Shown: positions 24,337 through 33,220 of the stretch, one piece after another
Layout of the letters: the number at the start of each line of letters is the position of its first letter
Numbering within the stretch: position 1 is the first letter of the stretch
Source of the DNA: an uncultured Caulobacterales bacterium
GTDB taxonomy: Bacteria > Pseudomonadota > Alphaproteobacteria > Caulobacterales > Caulobacteraceae
Length of the DNA: 64,000 bases
NCBI GenBank assembly: GCA_903884425.1
Contig: CAISEP010000007.1
Location: forward strand, 62,001-126,000
Direction: 5' to 3'
Program-made: the position numbers and the translations under genes
Notes under the pieces: model-generated
The model's database searches: none
What the model was told of the DNA's origin: nothing
What the model saw: only the letters and a program-made list of their open reading frames with translations

Positions 24337-26091
24337 TCAGGCGGAGCCTTTGGCATAGACCGTGCGGCCGTCCTTGATGGTCCGGACGACGGCGATGCGG
24401 TGCAGGTCGGCGGGCGGGACCTTCAGGGGGTTCTTCTCCAGGATCACCAGGTCCGCGCGCTTGCCGACGGTCAGGGTGCCCTTGTCCGCCTCCTCGAAAT
24501 ACTGGATCGCCGCCCAGTGGGTGAGGGTCTTCAGCCCCTCATAGGGGGTGAGGCGCTGGTCCGGCCCCAGCACCCGGCCGCTGCGGGTGGTGCGGTTGAC
24601 GGTGGCGTCCAGCACCCGCAGGGCATCGGGCAGGGTCACCGGCGCATCGTGGTGGGAGGTCAGGGTCAGCCCGGCCTTCAGCACGTCCCGGCAGGGGGAG
24701 ATGTAGTCGGCCCGCGGGCTGCCCAGCACCGAAGACGCATGCCAGTCGCCCCAGTAGTAGGTGTGCAGCGGGAACAGGGACGGCAGCATGCCCAGGCGCT
24801 TCAGCTCCGGAATCTGGTCCTTGCGCAGGGTCTGGCCGTGCACCAGCACGGTACGGTGATCAGGATAGCCGTGGGCGGCAATGGCCTTGTCCACCGCCCG
24901 GAGCAGCTGGTCGATGGCGGCATCGCCATTGGCGTGGACCAGAAGCTGCCAGCGGTTCTGGAAGGCGAGGTCGACGAAGTGCTCCGCCGCGGCATCGGGC
25001 ATGGAGCCGTAGCCGAGATAACCGGCCTTCTGTCCCTCCGGCGGCTCGAGATAAGGGGCGCTGAGCCAGGCGGTCTTGCCCTGGGGCGACCCATCCAGGG
25101 ACAGCTTCACCCCACCGATCCGGTAATGGGCGCGATAGGCCCGGTCGGCGCTGCGCCACGGCGGCACGACGGCCCCGCTGTTGAAGGTGATGTCGGGATA
25201 GGAGACCACGTCCAGCTTCAGCGCGCCGGCCTGGGCCAGCTCCGCCAGGGCGTCCGTCACGTCCTTGGTGGAGCGGCCGTCCTGGGCGGTGGTGTAGCCG
25301 GTGCTGGCATACATTTCCTGGGCCCGTTCCAGGATCCGGCCCTGGACGTCCGCGCCGGTATGGCCGGTCACCCGGAAGGCCAGGCGGACATAGGCCGCCT
25401 CTTCCAGCACGCCGTTGGGCACACCGTCGGGACCGCGGCGGATGACCCCGCCGGGCGGGTCGGGGGTGTCGCGGGTCAGGCCGGCGACTTCCAGGGCCTT
25501 GGTGTTGACGCAGGCCAGGTGGCCGGACTGGTGGATGATCATCACCGGCAGGTCCCGGCTGATCTGGTCCAGCACCTCGCGGGTGGGGTGGCGGCGCTCC
25601 GCCAGCTGGGCGTCGTCATAGCCGCGCCCGACCACCCAGCCCAGGCGCGAGATCATCAGGCGACCGTCCGGCGTCTCCATCCACCGCCGGGTTCCGGCCA
25701 CGATCTCGGCGAAGTCGACGGCCGGGCCATCCGGGGGCGGATAGTGGTTGGCCATCAGCGCCATCAGCCCGGTCATGTAGATGTGGCTGTGCCCGTCGAT
25801 GAAGCCGGGCAGCAGGGTCCGCCCGGCCAGGTCGATCCGCTCGGCACCGGGGAAGCGGCGGGCCGCCTCGGCCGCTGGGCCCGCGAAGACGATCCGTCCG
25901 TCCCGGGTGGCCAGCGCCTCCACCATCTGCGGGTGGTCGCCTTCCATGGTCAGGATGTCGCCATTGGCATAGAGCTGGACGCCGCTGCCCTCGCCGCCCA
26001 TGGCCCTGCCGGCGGCCGCACCGGCACCGGCCAGAGCCAGACCGCCCGCCAGCGCCGCGCGCCGCGTCCGTCCCGCATGGAACTGGTTCAT
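24337..26091 (-). CDS. Tat-exported amidohydrolase-3 family protein (YtcJ-like)
   Basis: The 584-residue protein begins with a twin-arginine signal (GRTRRAALAGGLALAGAGAAAG). The metal-dependent hydrolase domain shows LPGFIDGHSHIY (first metal His pair), LLVHANGDAAIDQL, TVLVHGQTL and SHHDAPVTLPD, and ends with the ADLVILEKNPLKVP segment of the composite domain. Members of the YtcJ/imidazolonepropionase-like group hydrolyse C-N bonds of diverse small molecules; the substrate is not predictable. The ATG at 26091 is chosen because the Tat signal starts there. It lies 145 bp after the enoyl-CoA hydratase and may be a separate unit. Confidence 0.8.
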   Translation of the reverse strand: MNQFHAGRTRRAALAGGLALAGAGAAAGRAMGGEGSGVQLYANGDILTMEGDHPQMVEALATRDGRIVFAGPAAEAARRFPGAERIDLAGRTLLPGFIDGHSHIYMTGLMALMANHYPPPDGPAVDFAEIVAGTRRWMETPDGRLMISRLGWVVGRGYDDAQLAERRHPTREVLDQISRDLPVMIIHQSGHLACVNTKALEVAGLTRDTPDPPGGVIRRGPDGVPNGVLEEAAYVRLAFRVTGHTGADVQGRILERAQEMYASTGYTTAQDGRSTKDVTDALAELAQAGALKLDVVSYPDITFNSGAVVPPWRSADRAYRAHYRIGGVKLSLDGSPQGKTAWLSAPYLEPPEGQKAGYLGYGSMPDAAAEHFVDLAFQNRWQLLVHANGDAAIDQLLRAVDKAIAAHGYPDHRTVLVHGQTLRKDQIPELKRLGMLPSLFPLHTYYWGDWHASSVLGSPRADYISPCRDVLKAGLTLTSHHDAPVTLPDALRVLDATVNRTTRSGRVLGPDQRLTPYEGLKTLTHWAAIQYFEEADKGTLTVGKRADLVILEKNPLKVPPADLHRIAVVRTIKDGRTVYAKGSA

Positions 26092-26236
26092 CCTGTCGTC
26101 TCCCCGTGGTCGCGGCCGCTCCTCCGAGACCGGGGGCGTCCGTCGTGGTTCCAGCGTGACCGGCTGCGCGTCCGCGTCAACCGGGTTCTGTGAGTGTCGT
26201 GCAGGGCCAGAACCCGACGGATCGGGGCCCAGCGGA

Positions 26237-27004
26237 TCAGAGCCCCGTCCAGACGGGATCGCGCTTCTCGGCAAAGGCGCGCAGGCCCTCGTCCCGGTCC
26301 GGCGAGTTGAAGGCGGGGGCGACGATCGGGTTCTGCTTCTCCCACCCCTCGGCATCGGTCCAGCCCTCCGCGTGGGAGCGGGACGCGATCTCCTTGGCCG
26401 CACGCACGGCCGCGGGGCCGTTGCGGGCGATGAGCGCCGCCAGGCGCAGGGCCTCGGCCAGGGTCTCGCCCGGCGCCACCAGGCGGTTGACATAGCCCAG
26501 CCGGTGCATCTCCTCCGCGGTCTTCGTCTCCGCCGTCAGGATCATCTCCATGGCGATGTGGTAGGGGATCTGCCGCGGCAGGCGGAAGCAGCCGCCGCCG
26601 ACGGCCACCAGGCCCCGCTTCACCTCGGCCAGGCCGAACACCGCCGCCGTGGAGGCGACGATCAGGTCGCAGCACAGGGTCAGCTCCATCCCGCCGGCCA
26701 GGGCCTGGCCCTCCACCGCGGCGATCAGCGGCTTGGCCGGGGGCTGGATCAGGATGCCGAAGCCTCCCCGCCGGGCGGCGATGGCCCGTTCCCCCCGGGC
26801 GGCGGCGATCAGGTCCTGGCCAGCGGAGAAGGTCGGCCCGTTGGCGGTGAGGACGGCGGCCCGGAGCTGGCGATCGGCCTCGAAGGCATCGACCACCGCC
26901 TCCATCTCGTCGGCCATCTCCCGGTTGAAGGCGTTGCGCGCCTGGGGACGGTCGAGGGTAATGACCAGCACGTGCCCGTGGGTCTCGGTCCGGATGAAGC
27001 TCAT
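26237..27004 (-). CDS. Enoyl-CoA hydratase/isomerase family protein
   Basis: A 255-residue crotonase-fold protein: ITLDRPQARNAFNREM, TFSAGQDL (oxyanion hole), AAVEGQALAGGMELTLCCDL (second oxyanion loop) and a Glu in FGLAEVKRGLVAVGGG. A single catalytic Glu with Gly-rich neighbours suggests a hydratase, isomerase or related activity on a CoA thioester. It is the last gene of the tetR-ligase-SDR-hydratase operon, 15 bp after the SDR. With the CoA ligase and the divergent thiolase-like pair it suggests breakdown of an acyl side chain. Exact substrate unknown. Confidence 0.85.
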   Translation of the reverse strand: MSFIRTETHGHVLVITLDRPQARNAFNREMADEMEAVVDAFEADRQLRAAVLTANGPTFSAGQDLIAAARGERAIAARRGGFGILIQPPAKPLIAAVEGQALAGGMELTLCCDLIVASTAAVFGLAEVKRGLVAVGGGCFRLPRQIPYHIAMEMILTAETKTAEEMHRLGYVNRLVAPGETLAEALRLAALIARNGPAAVRAAKEIASRSHAEGWTDAEGWEKQNPIVAPAFNSPDRDEGLRAFAEKRDPVWTGL

Positions 27005-27019
27005 GATCCGTGCTCCGGG

Positions 27020-27814
27020 CTAGAGGGCGAGGGAGAAGCCGCCATTGACCGGATAGGTCTGGCCGGTGATCCAGGAACTGGCGTCGGAGGCCAGGAACAG
27101 CACCATGTTGGCGATGTCGTCGGGGCGCCCGGGGCGGCGGACGATGTACTTCTCCAGCATGCGCTTGAGCACTTCGGGGTCCCCCTGCAGTTGCCGCTCC
27201 ACCGCCGGGGTGGCGGTCAGGGCGATGGCCACGGAATTGGCGGTGATGTCGTAGCGGCCCAGGGTCCGGGCGACGGACCGCATGAAGCCCGCGGCCCCGG
27301 CCTTGGCCCCGGCATAGGCCTCCAGCCCCGCATCGCCCCAGCGTCCGGCGTCGGAGATGATGGTCACGATGCGACCTGGGGCCCGGCGCCCGATCATGCC
27401 CGGGATCACCGCCGCGGTGCAGTTCATCACCCCGTAGAAGTTCACGCCGATGAAGCTGTTCCAGGCCTCCGGACCGGTCTCCCAGAAGGGCTTGGCCAGG
27501 TCCGGCGACGGATTGGCCCCGGCATTGCCGGCATTGTTGACCAGTACGCCGATGGGGCCAAGGGTGGCCGAGGCCTCCGCCACCATGGCCTTGACGGCGG
27601 CGAAGTCGGACACGTCAGCCTGTAGGGCGATGGCCTTGCCCCCCTCGGCGCGGATCTCCTCCGCCACGGCCTCGGCCCGGGCCAGCACGAAGTCGTTGAC
27701 CACCACGCCCCCGGCATTGTGCGCGGCCAGGTGAAGGGCGATCTGGCGCCCGACCCCCTGGCCCGCGCCCGTCACCAGGGCCACGCGCCCCGCCAGATCA
27801 AGGATGTCCGTCAT
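27020..27814 (-). CDS. Short-chain dehydrogenase/reductase
   Basis: The 264-residue SDR has the cofactor motif TGAGQGVGRQIAL, NNAGNAG, and the catalytic Ser154, Tyr167 and Lys171 (SDAGRWGDAGLEAYAGAK). The C-terminal ASSWITGQTYPVNGGFSLAL is typical of 3-hydroxyacyl-CoA dehydrogenase or 3-oxoacyl reductase-like SDRs. The ATG at 27814 overlaps the stop of the upstream CoA ligase (ATGA), so the genes are coupled. In the operon it most likely oxidises the 3-hydroxyacyl-CoA made by the enoyl-CoA hydratase. Substrate is inferred. Confidence 0.87.
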   Translation of the reverse strand: MTDILDLAGRVALVTGAGQGVGRQIALHLAAHNAGGVVVNDFVLARAEAVAEEIRAEGGKAIALQADVSDFAAVKAMVAEASATLGPIGVLVNNAGNAGANPSPDLAKPFWETGPEAWNSFIGVNFYGVMNCTAAVIPGMIGRRAPGRIVTIISDAGRWGDAGLEAYAGAKAGAAGFMRSVARTLGRYDITANSVAIALTATPAVERQLQGDPEVLKRMLEKYIVRRPGRPDDIANMVLFLASDASSWITGQTYPVNGGFSLAL

Positions 27815-29352
27815 ACTTTCCTCTCCCGGTTCGCCCAGTAGGGCGCGCGCAGTTCGCGCTTCAGCAGTTTTCCCATGGTGTTGCGCGGCAGTTCCGCGAC
27901 GATCTCGAGACTGCGCGGCCGCTTGTAGGAGGCCAGATGCCCGCTCACGGCCTCCAGGATGTCCGGCGCCGTCGCGGCCTGTCCGGGCTTGAGCTCGACA
28001 AAGGCCTTCACCTGCTCGCCGAATTCGTCGTCGGGGACGCCGATGACCGCCGCGTCCTGGACGGCGGGGTGCTTCAGCAGGGCTGCCTCGACCTCCGCCG
28101 GATAGATGTTCACCCCCCCGGCGATGATCATGTCCTTGGCCCGGTCGGTGATGAACAGGAAGCCTTCCGCGTCGAGGCGTCCCACGTCCCCGGTCCGGAA
28201 GAAGCCGTCCGCGTCGATGGTGTCCTCCCCCAGGCGATCGGCATTCAGGTAGTTGTGGATGGTGACCGGGGTCTTGATCCAGATCTCGCCGGTCTCGCCG
28301 GGGGGCAGGTCGCGCCCGTCCGCGTCGCGGATGCGCAGATGCACGTGCCGGTGCGGCACGCCGCTGGAGCCGGGCTTGCGCGCCTGCATCTCCGGCGTGA
28401 GATAGGTGGCCAGACCGACCTCCGTGGAGCCATAGGCCTCGTTCAGGCACGGGCCGAAATGGTCGACGATCCAGTCCTTCAGGTCCGGCGGCACCGGGGC
28501 CGCGCCGACGCCCAGGGTCCGGATCGAGGCGACGGAATGGCGGGCGAACACCTCCGGCGGCAGCCCGGCCAGCCGCTTGTACATGGTGGGAACACCGGTC
28601 CAGAAGCTGACCCGGTGCCGGGCGATGGTTTCCAGCACCGCGACCGGATCGAAGCGGCGCAACAGGACCATGAGGTTGCCCGCCCTCAGGGTCTGGCGGA
28701 CCAGGCCCGGGCCCGCGCCGTGGTGCATGGGCATGGTCACCAGCACCACGTCGCCCTCGATCTGCGGGCGGCTTTCGGCCACCGAGCGGGCATATTCCAG
28801 CAACTCCGTCGGGTCCGCGCCGCTTCCCGCCGTGGGCACGCCCTTGGGCAGGCCGGTCGTGCCGGAGGTGTAGATGATCAGGGGGGCATCGCCTCTGGAC
28901 TGGCGGGCGACGGGCGGGGCCGCCAGCAGCTCCGCATAGGGCAGGAACCCCTCGGCGGGCTGGTCGACGGACACGGCCAGCTTGAGGGTCAGCCCGTCGA
29001 AGGCCGGCCGCAGGGCCGCCGGGTCCGGGTCGTCGCAGACCACCACCGTGGCCCCGCTGTTGGACAGCACATAGTTCACCTCCGACGGGGTCAGCCGCCA
29101 GTTCAGTCCGAGGATGGAGCAGCCGATCTTGGCCGCCGCGGAGGCGATGACGGGCCATTCCGTGCGGATGTGCAGGCGGGTGACGATGATGTCGTCCGGC
29201 CCCACGCCCCGGCGGATCAGGCCCTCGGCGACGGCGTCCGCCGCCCGGTTCCACTGGGCGAAGGTGAGGGTCTGGTCGTCCTCGATGATCGCCGCCGCGT
29301 CCGGTCGGCGCGCGGCCCAGTCCTCGAGGCTGCCGGGGGTCGGATCGCTCAT
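27811..29352 (-). CDS. Acyl-CoA synthetase (AMP-forming)
   Basis: The 513-residue ANL ligase carries the P-loop LIIYTSGTTGLPKGVP, EAYGSTEVGLATYLTP, FRTGDVGRLDAEG, DRAKDMIIAGGVNIYPAEVE and a C-terminal Lys in LPRNTMGKLLKREL. It converts a carboxylic acid to its CoA thioester. The start ATG at 29352 overlaps the tetR stop (ATGA). It opens the catabolic part of the tetR operon, so its substrate is likely what the regulator senses, directly or as the thioester. The chain length or aromatic nature of the acid cannot be read from the sequence. Confidence 0.88.
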   Translation of the reverse strand: MSDPTPGSLEDWAARRPDAAAIIEDDQTLTFAQWNRAADAVAEGLIRRGVGPDDIIVTRLHIRTEWPVIASAAAKIGCSILGLNWRLTPSEVNYVLSNSGATVVVCDDPDPAALRPAFDGLTLKLAVSVDQPAEGFLPYAELLAAPPVARQSRGDAPLIIYTSGTTGLPKGVPTAGSGADPTELLEYARSVAESRPQIEGDVVLVTMPMHHGAGPGLVRQTLRAGNLMVLLRRFDPVAVLETIARHRVSFWTGVPTMYKRLAGLPPEVFARHSVASIRTLGVGAAPVPPDLKDWIVDHFGPCLNEAYGSTEVGLATYLTPEMQARKPGSSGVPHRHVHLRIRDADGRDLPPGETGEIWIKTPVTIHNYLNADRLGEDTIDADGFFRTGDVGRLDAEGFLFITDRAKDMIIAGGVNIYPAEVEAALLKHPAVQDAAVIGVPDDEFGEQVKAFVELKPGQAATAPDILEAVSGHLASYKRPRSLEIVAELPRNTMGKLLKRELRAPYWANRERKV

Positions 29353-29990
29353 GCCGCAAGGCTCCGCCGCAGATTGGCGAGGAAGGCATCGCGCAGGGCC
29401 TCGATCCGCAACCCTTCGGGATCGGCGAGCCACTGGGCGATGGTGCCGCGCAGGCCCGCCAGGATCAGCACCGCCTCGCTCGGAACGTCGAGATCGGCCC
29501 GGATGCGGCCCTGCTCGATCCCGTAGGCCAGCTGGCGCTCCAGCTCGGCGGTGCCGAGCCGGTTGATGCGGGCGATCTCCGCCAGCAGGTCGGGCCGATG
29601 CAGGGATTCCCCCAGCAGCACCGACAGGGCCCTGGCCGTTTGCGGATCGGCGGCGGCGCTGTCGAGATAGAAGGCCGCCGTCGCCAGCAGGCCGTCGAGC
29701 CCGGGCTTCAGCACCAGATGGCGCTCCAGGTCATCCCCGAACCTCTCAGTGATGGTGCGCGCCACGGCCGCGACCAGGGCATCCTTCCGGCCGAAATAAT
29801 GGGCGGGGAGGCCGCTGGAATAGCCGGCCCGCAGCCCGACCTCCGCCAGGGTGAAGCGTTCGATCCCCCGCTCCGCGATCAGCTGAACGGCGGCGTCCAG
29901 CAGGCTGCGCTCCGCCTGGGCCCGGCGCTCCCCCTGGGTGCGCGGCGCCCTTGTGCCGGGCGCGAGCTCCGATTCCCTGTCCGCGTTCAT
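29349..29990 (-). CDS. TetR-family regulator of the acyl-CoA operon
   Basis: A 213-residue regulator whose HTH region spans about 25-72 (SLLDAAVQLIAERGIERFTLAEVGLRAGYSSGLPAHYFGRKDALV). The C-terminal ligand domain includes LDSAAADPQTARALSVLLGESL. The ATG at 29990 follows GGAGGACCC. It is the first gene of the minus-strand operon and faces the DUF35/thiolase-like pair. A perfect 6-bp-arm palindrome at 30052-30069 lies in the divergent promoter, so it probably represses both directions. Confidence 0.87.
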   Translation of the reverse strand: MNADRESELAPGTRAPRTQGERRAQAERSLLDAAVQLIAERGIERFTLAEVGLRAGYSSGLPAHYFGRKDALVAAVARTITERFGDDLERHLVLKPGLDGLLATAAFYLDSAAADPQTARALSVLLGESLHRPDLLAEIARINRLGTAELERQLAYGIEQGRIRADLDVPSEAVLILAGLRGTIAQWLADPEGLRIEALRDAFLANLRRSLAA

Positions 29991-30051
29991 GGGTCCTCCG
30001 CGCCGGATCGGCGGCTGGTCGTTCCGGCTTGCCCTCCAGTAGGGATCATGT

Positions 30052-30069
30052 TTATTGGTTGGTCAATAA
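30052..30069. promoter_or_regulatory. Perfect palindrome, putative TetR operator for the acyl-CoA operons
   Basis: TTATTGGTTGGTCAATAA has exact TTATTG/CAATAA arms around a 6-bp centre. It stands out as AT-rich in GC-rich DNA, midway between tetR (29990) and the DUF35 gene (30108). Confidence 0.6.
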
Positions 30070-30107
30070 GTTTTTGGATCGCGAAGCGCGGGGCGAGGGG
30101 ACAGGCA

Positions 30108-30521
30108 ATGGCGGAACCACGGTTGCTGATGCCGCAGCTCTATGACGGCGGATCGCCCCCGGCCCTGCAGGGCGGGGTCTGCGACTGCGGCCACGTGTTC
30201 TTCCCGCTGCAGGCCTATGGCTGCGAGCGTTGCGGCGGTCACGGCACCCGCCTGCGCCCGAAGCGGCTGGCGGCGCGGGGGCGGCTGGTGGCGTCCGCGG
30301 TCGTGCATCTGCATGCCGGGGAGCGCCCGGCACCATTTGTCGTCGGTGCCATCGCCCTCGACGACGGACCGGTCGTGCGTACCCTGCTGACGGGAACCGA
30401 TGTTTCCCTCCCCCCCGGGTGCCGGATGGTGGGGACCCTGGTGCCGGTGACACCGGCACAGGACGGGACCCCGCGGGTCGATTTCCGCTTCGCACCCGCG
30501 ATGGGGAGCGACCTGTCATGA
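30108..30521 (+). CDS. DUF35 (Zn-ribbon/OB-fold) partner of a thiolase-like enzyme
   Basis: The 137-residue protein has a Cys cluster CDCGHVFFPLQAYGCERCG (C25, C27, C39, C42) forming the rubredoxin-like zinc ribbon, then an OB fold with RGRLVASAVVHLHAGERPAPFVVGAIALDDG. DUF35 proteins pair with thiolase-superfamily enzymes, as in the Ltp2-ChsH2 steroid side-chain aldolase and archaeal acetoacetyl-CoA thiolase/HMG-CoA synthase, where they help bind or channel the CoA substrate. The stop overlaps the ATG of the thiolase-like gene by 4 bp, supporting a complex. The first half of the cluster is C-x-C rather than the common C-x2-C. Confidence 0.82.
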   Translation: MAEPRLLMPQLYDGGSPPALQGGVCDCGHVFFPLQAYGCERCGGHGTRLRPKRLAARGRLVASAVVHLHAGERPAPFVVGAIALDDGPVVRTLLTGTDVSLPPGCRMVGTLVPVTPAQDGTPRVDFRFAPAMGSDLS

Positions 30522-31669
30522 GCCGGACCCTGAAGGACATGCGCCCGGTCCATGTGATCGGCATCGGCTGGCACCGATACCAGTTCGCCAGCGAGACGCC
30601 CTATGTGGAGCTGGGTCTCACCGCGGTCCGGGCGGCGCTGGCCGATGCCGGGATCCCCTGGCCCGCGGTGCAGACGGCCTATGTGGCCAAGGCCCTGCTG
30701 CCCATGGCCCCCGGACGGGCCATGCTGCGCCACCTGGGGGCCACCGGGCTCGAGATCCTGCATGTGGAGGATGCCTCCGCCTCTGGCTCCGCGGCATTCC
30801 GGCATGCCTGCCTCGAGGTGGCGTCGGGGGCCAGCGACGTGGTGCTGGCCATGGGGGTCGACAAGCCCGCGCGGGTGGCCCTGGCGGAGCGCAGCACCGG
30901 AATTCCCAGCCTGGCCGATGATGCCATCGCCCCCTTCACCCACTTCGCCATGCTGGCGGACCAGTATGCCCACCGCGCCGGTGCCACGGTGGAGGACATC
31001 GCCCTGGTGGCGGTGAAGAACCACCGCAACGGGTCGCTCAACCCCAATGCCCAGCACCAGAAGGCGCGCACCCTGGCGGAGATCATGGGGGGCAAGGCGA
31101 TCTCCGGCGCCTTCACCAGCCTTCAGTGCACGCCGGTCGGGGAAGGGGCCGCGGCCGTGATCCTGGCCTCCGACGATGGCATCCGCGCCCTGGGCGTCGA
31201 TCCGGCGCGGGCGATCCAGGTGGTCGCCTCCGTGGGCCGGAGCCAGCGGGTCTATGAGGATGCGACCCGCTTCGACGCCCTGCTCACGAGTGAGACGGCC
31301 GGTCTGGCCTTCGCCCAGTCCGGCCTGACCGCCGCCGACCTCGACGTCGTCGAACTGCACGACGCCTTCACGGTGGAGGAGCTGGAATATGTGGAGGCCA
31401 TGAGCCTGTGCGCCGAGGGGGACGCCGTCCGCCAGCTGAAGGCAGGTGCCTTCGACATCGGCGGACGCTGCGCCGTCAATCCGTCCGGCGGGCTGATCGC
31501 CATGGGCCATCCCATCGGCCCCACGGGGATCGGCCAGATCGGCGAGATCGTGCTGCAGCTGCGCGGGGAGGCCGGGGCCCGGCAGCAGCCCGGGGCGCGG
31601 ACGGGTCTCGCCCACATGGTCGGCATCGGGGCCGTCTGCTACGTCCACATCCTGCAACGCCCCGGCTGA
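30518..31669 (+). CDS. Thiolase-superfamily protein lacking the nucleophilic Cys (possible aldolase)
   Basis: A 383-residue SCP2-type thiolase-like protein. The usual ACASGS nucleophile motif reads ASASGS (residues 86-91), so Ser87 stands where the acylated Cys should be. Other thiolase landmarks are kept: ELHDAFTVEEL, NPSGGLIAMGHPIGPTG and a C-terminal VGIGAVCYVHIL. Loss of that Cys is known in thiolase-like retro-aldolases that work with DUF35 partners on steroid side chains. The coupled DUF35 gene and the divergent ligase/SDR/hydratase operon fit aldol cleavage of a 3-hydroxyacyl-CoA. True thiolase activity is unlikely. The reaction is inferred. Confidence 0.8.
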   Translation: MSRTLKDMRPVHVIGIGWHRYQFASETPYVELGLTAVRAALADAGIPWPAVQTAYVAKALLPMAPGRAMLRHLGATGLEILHVEDASASGSAAFRHACLEVASGASDVVLAMGVDKPARVALAERSTGIPSLADDAIAPFTHFAMLADQYAHRAGATVEDIALVAVKNHRNGSLNPNAQHQKARTLAEIMGGKAISGAFTSLQCTPVGEGAAAVILASDDGIRALGVDPARAIQVVASVGRSQRVYEDATRFDALLTSETAGLAFAQSGLTAADLDVVELHDAFTVEELEYVEAMSLCAEGDAVRQLKAGAFDIGGRCAVNPSGGLIAMGHPIGPTGIGQIGEIVLQLRGEAGARQQPGARTGLAHMVGIGAVCYVHILQRPG

Positions 31670-31834
31670 GACCCCGGTGCGGATACTGTGAATCCGCGAG
31701 GCGGTCGGGAGCGTGTGGGCCTTGCCGCGTTCTCCTTGGTGGCGGGGCACAGAGGGCTACGAATTCCACGAAGACGCCGGCGGAATGGAGCCGGTGCGAG
31801 GGCCTCCCGGCCGCAGCACCCCGGGACTCGATGT

Positions 31835-33220
31835 TCACCGGGGATCTGAACCGTCCGGTCGCCAGTCGCCGCCCAGGGCCTTGACCAGCCGGATCCCGGC
31901 CTCGAGCCTGCGCTCCTCCACCTGGAGAAGGACCCGATCGGCCTGCAGCGCCGTCGTTTCCGCCACCGCGGTCTCGAGGAACGTCACCGCGCCCTTCTGG
32001 TAGCGGATGAGGCTGAGGGACTCGGCCTGGCGGGCGGATGCCAGGGCCTCGCCCTGGTGCGCGGCCTCAAGTCCCAGCTTCTCCACGAGGGCGAGATTGT
32101 CCTCCACGTCCTGAAAGGCCGTCAGAACGGTCTGCCGGTAGGTCTCGGCGGCGGCATCGCGCTGGGTCCGGGCCAGGCTCAGCCCCGCCCGGCGACGGCC
32201 CCCGTCCAGGAAGGACAGGTCTGCGGACGGCCCGACGGACCAGTAGCGGTTGGAATAGGCGAACAGGCCGGCCTGTCCCGTGTTCTGGACGCCGAGCACC
32301 GCCCCCAGGGACAGCTGCGGATAGAAGGCCGCCCGGGCCACGCCGATCAGGGCATTGGCCTCCGCCACCCGGGCCTCGGCCGCGGCAATGTCCGGGCGCC
32401 GCTCGAGCAGCCGCGAGTCCACGGCGGCGGGGGCCTGCGCCAGCCTCGGGCGGGCCGTCGTCACCGGCAGGCTGAAGGTGCGGGGGTTCTCGCCGATCAG
32501 GACGGCGATGGCGTGCTCATGGAGGGTCCGGGCGGCGCGGGCGTCGTCGGCCTGGGCCAGCACGCTCTTCAGCTGGCTGTCGGCCCGGGCCAGGTCCACG
32601 CCCGAGGCCACGCCGACGGCATGGCGGGTCTCGATCAGGCGATAGACCCGGCCATAGGCGTCCGCCGCCGACGACAGCAGGGCCAGGTCGGCATCCGCCG
32701 CCCGCAGGCGGGCATAGTTCAGGGCCAGCTCCGCCTGAAGGCTCAGGCGGACGCTTTCCAGATCGTCCCGGCGCGCGGCGACCTCGGCGCGACCGGCGGC
32801 CTGTTCATGCCGCACGCGCCCCCACAGGTCGATCTCGTAGGACAGGACGGCACCGACGGTGTCCGCCGCATACTGGTCCGGCTGGTTCGAGCCGCGCAGG
32901 GGCCGGAGGTCCGACTGGCGGTTGCCGAGCCCCGATCCCACCAGGTCCCCCCGGGGCGACTGGTCGCTCGCGGCCAGCCCCAGATAGGCGCGGGCCTGGT
33001 CGTAGCGCAGGACCGCGATGCGCAGGGTCGGACTGCCTGCCGCCAGGCGATCCTCCAGGGCATCGAGGGCGGGATCGCCGAACGCGGTCCACCAGTGACC
33101 CCGCGGCTGGTCGGCGGCGGGCCGGGCGGGGGCAAAGGCCACCTCGCCAGCGGCCGCGACGGCCGTCTGTCCCTGTCCCGCGAGCGCAGCGGCGGCCAGC
33201 AGGGCGGCCCAGGGGCTCAT
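31835..33220 (-). CDS. RND efflux outer-membrane factor (NodT/OprM type)
   Basis: A 461-residue TolC-like protein with a signal peptide (AALLAAAALAGQGQTAVAAA). It has the doubled OEP repeats: HWWTAFGDPALDALEDRLAAGSPTLRIAVLR, YEIDLWGRVRHEQAAGRAEV, LLERRPDIAAAEARVAEANALIGVARAAFYPQLSLG and AFQDVEDNLALVEKL. Unlike most of the family it has no lipobox Cys, so it should not be lipidated. It is the last gene of the RND operon and overlaps the adaptor stop by 4 bp. It would form the outer-membrane exit duct. Confidence 0.88.
   Translation of the reverse strand: MSPWAALLAAAALAGQGQTAVAAAGEVAFAPARPAADQPRGHWWTAFGDPALDALEDRLAAGSPTLRIAVLRYDQARAYLGLAASDQSPRGDLVGSGLGNRQSDLRPLRGSNQPDQYAADTVGAVLSYEIDLWGRVRHEQAAGRAEVAARRDDLESVRLSLQAELALNYARLRAADADLALLSSAADAYGRVYRLIETRHAVGVASGVDLARADSQLKSVLAQADDARAARTLHEHAIAVLIGENPRTFSLPVTTARPRLAQAPAAVDSRLLERRPDIAAAEARVAEANALIGVARAAFYPQLSLGAVLGVQNTGQAGLFAYSNRYWSVGPSADLSFLDGGRRRAGLSLARTQRDAAAETYRQTVLTAFQDVEDNLALVEKLGLEAAHQGEALASARQAESLSLIRYQKGAVTFLETAVAETTALQADRVLLQVEERRLEAGIRLVKALGGDWRPDGSDPR

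Noticed and set aside
31679-31697. GCGGAT-N7-ATCCGC hairpin after the thiolase-like gene as an intrinsic terminator
   Set aside because: The stem is only 6 bp and has no T-run; too weak to call as a feature.
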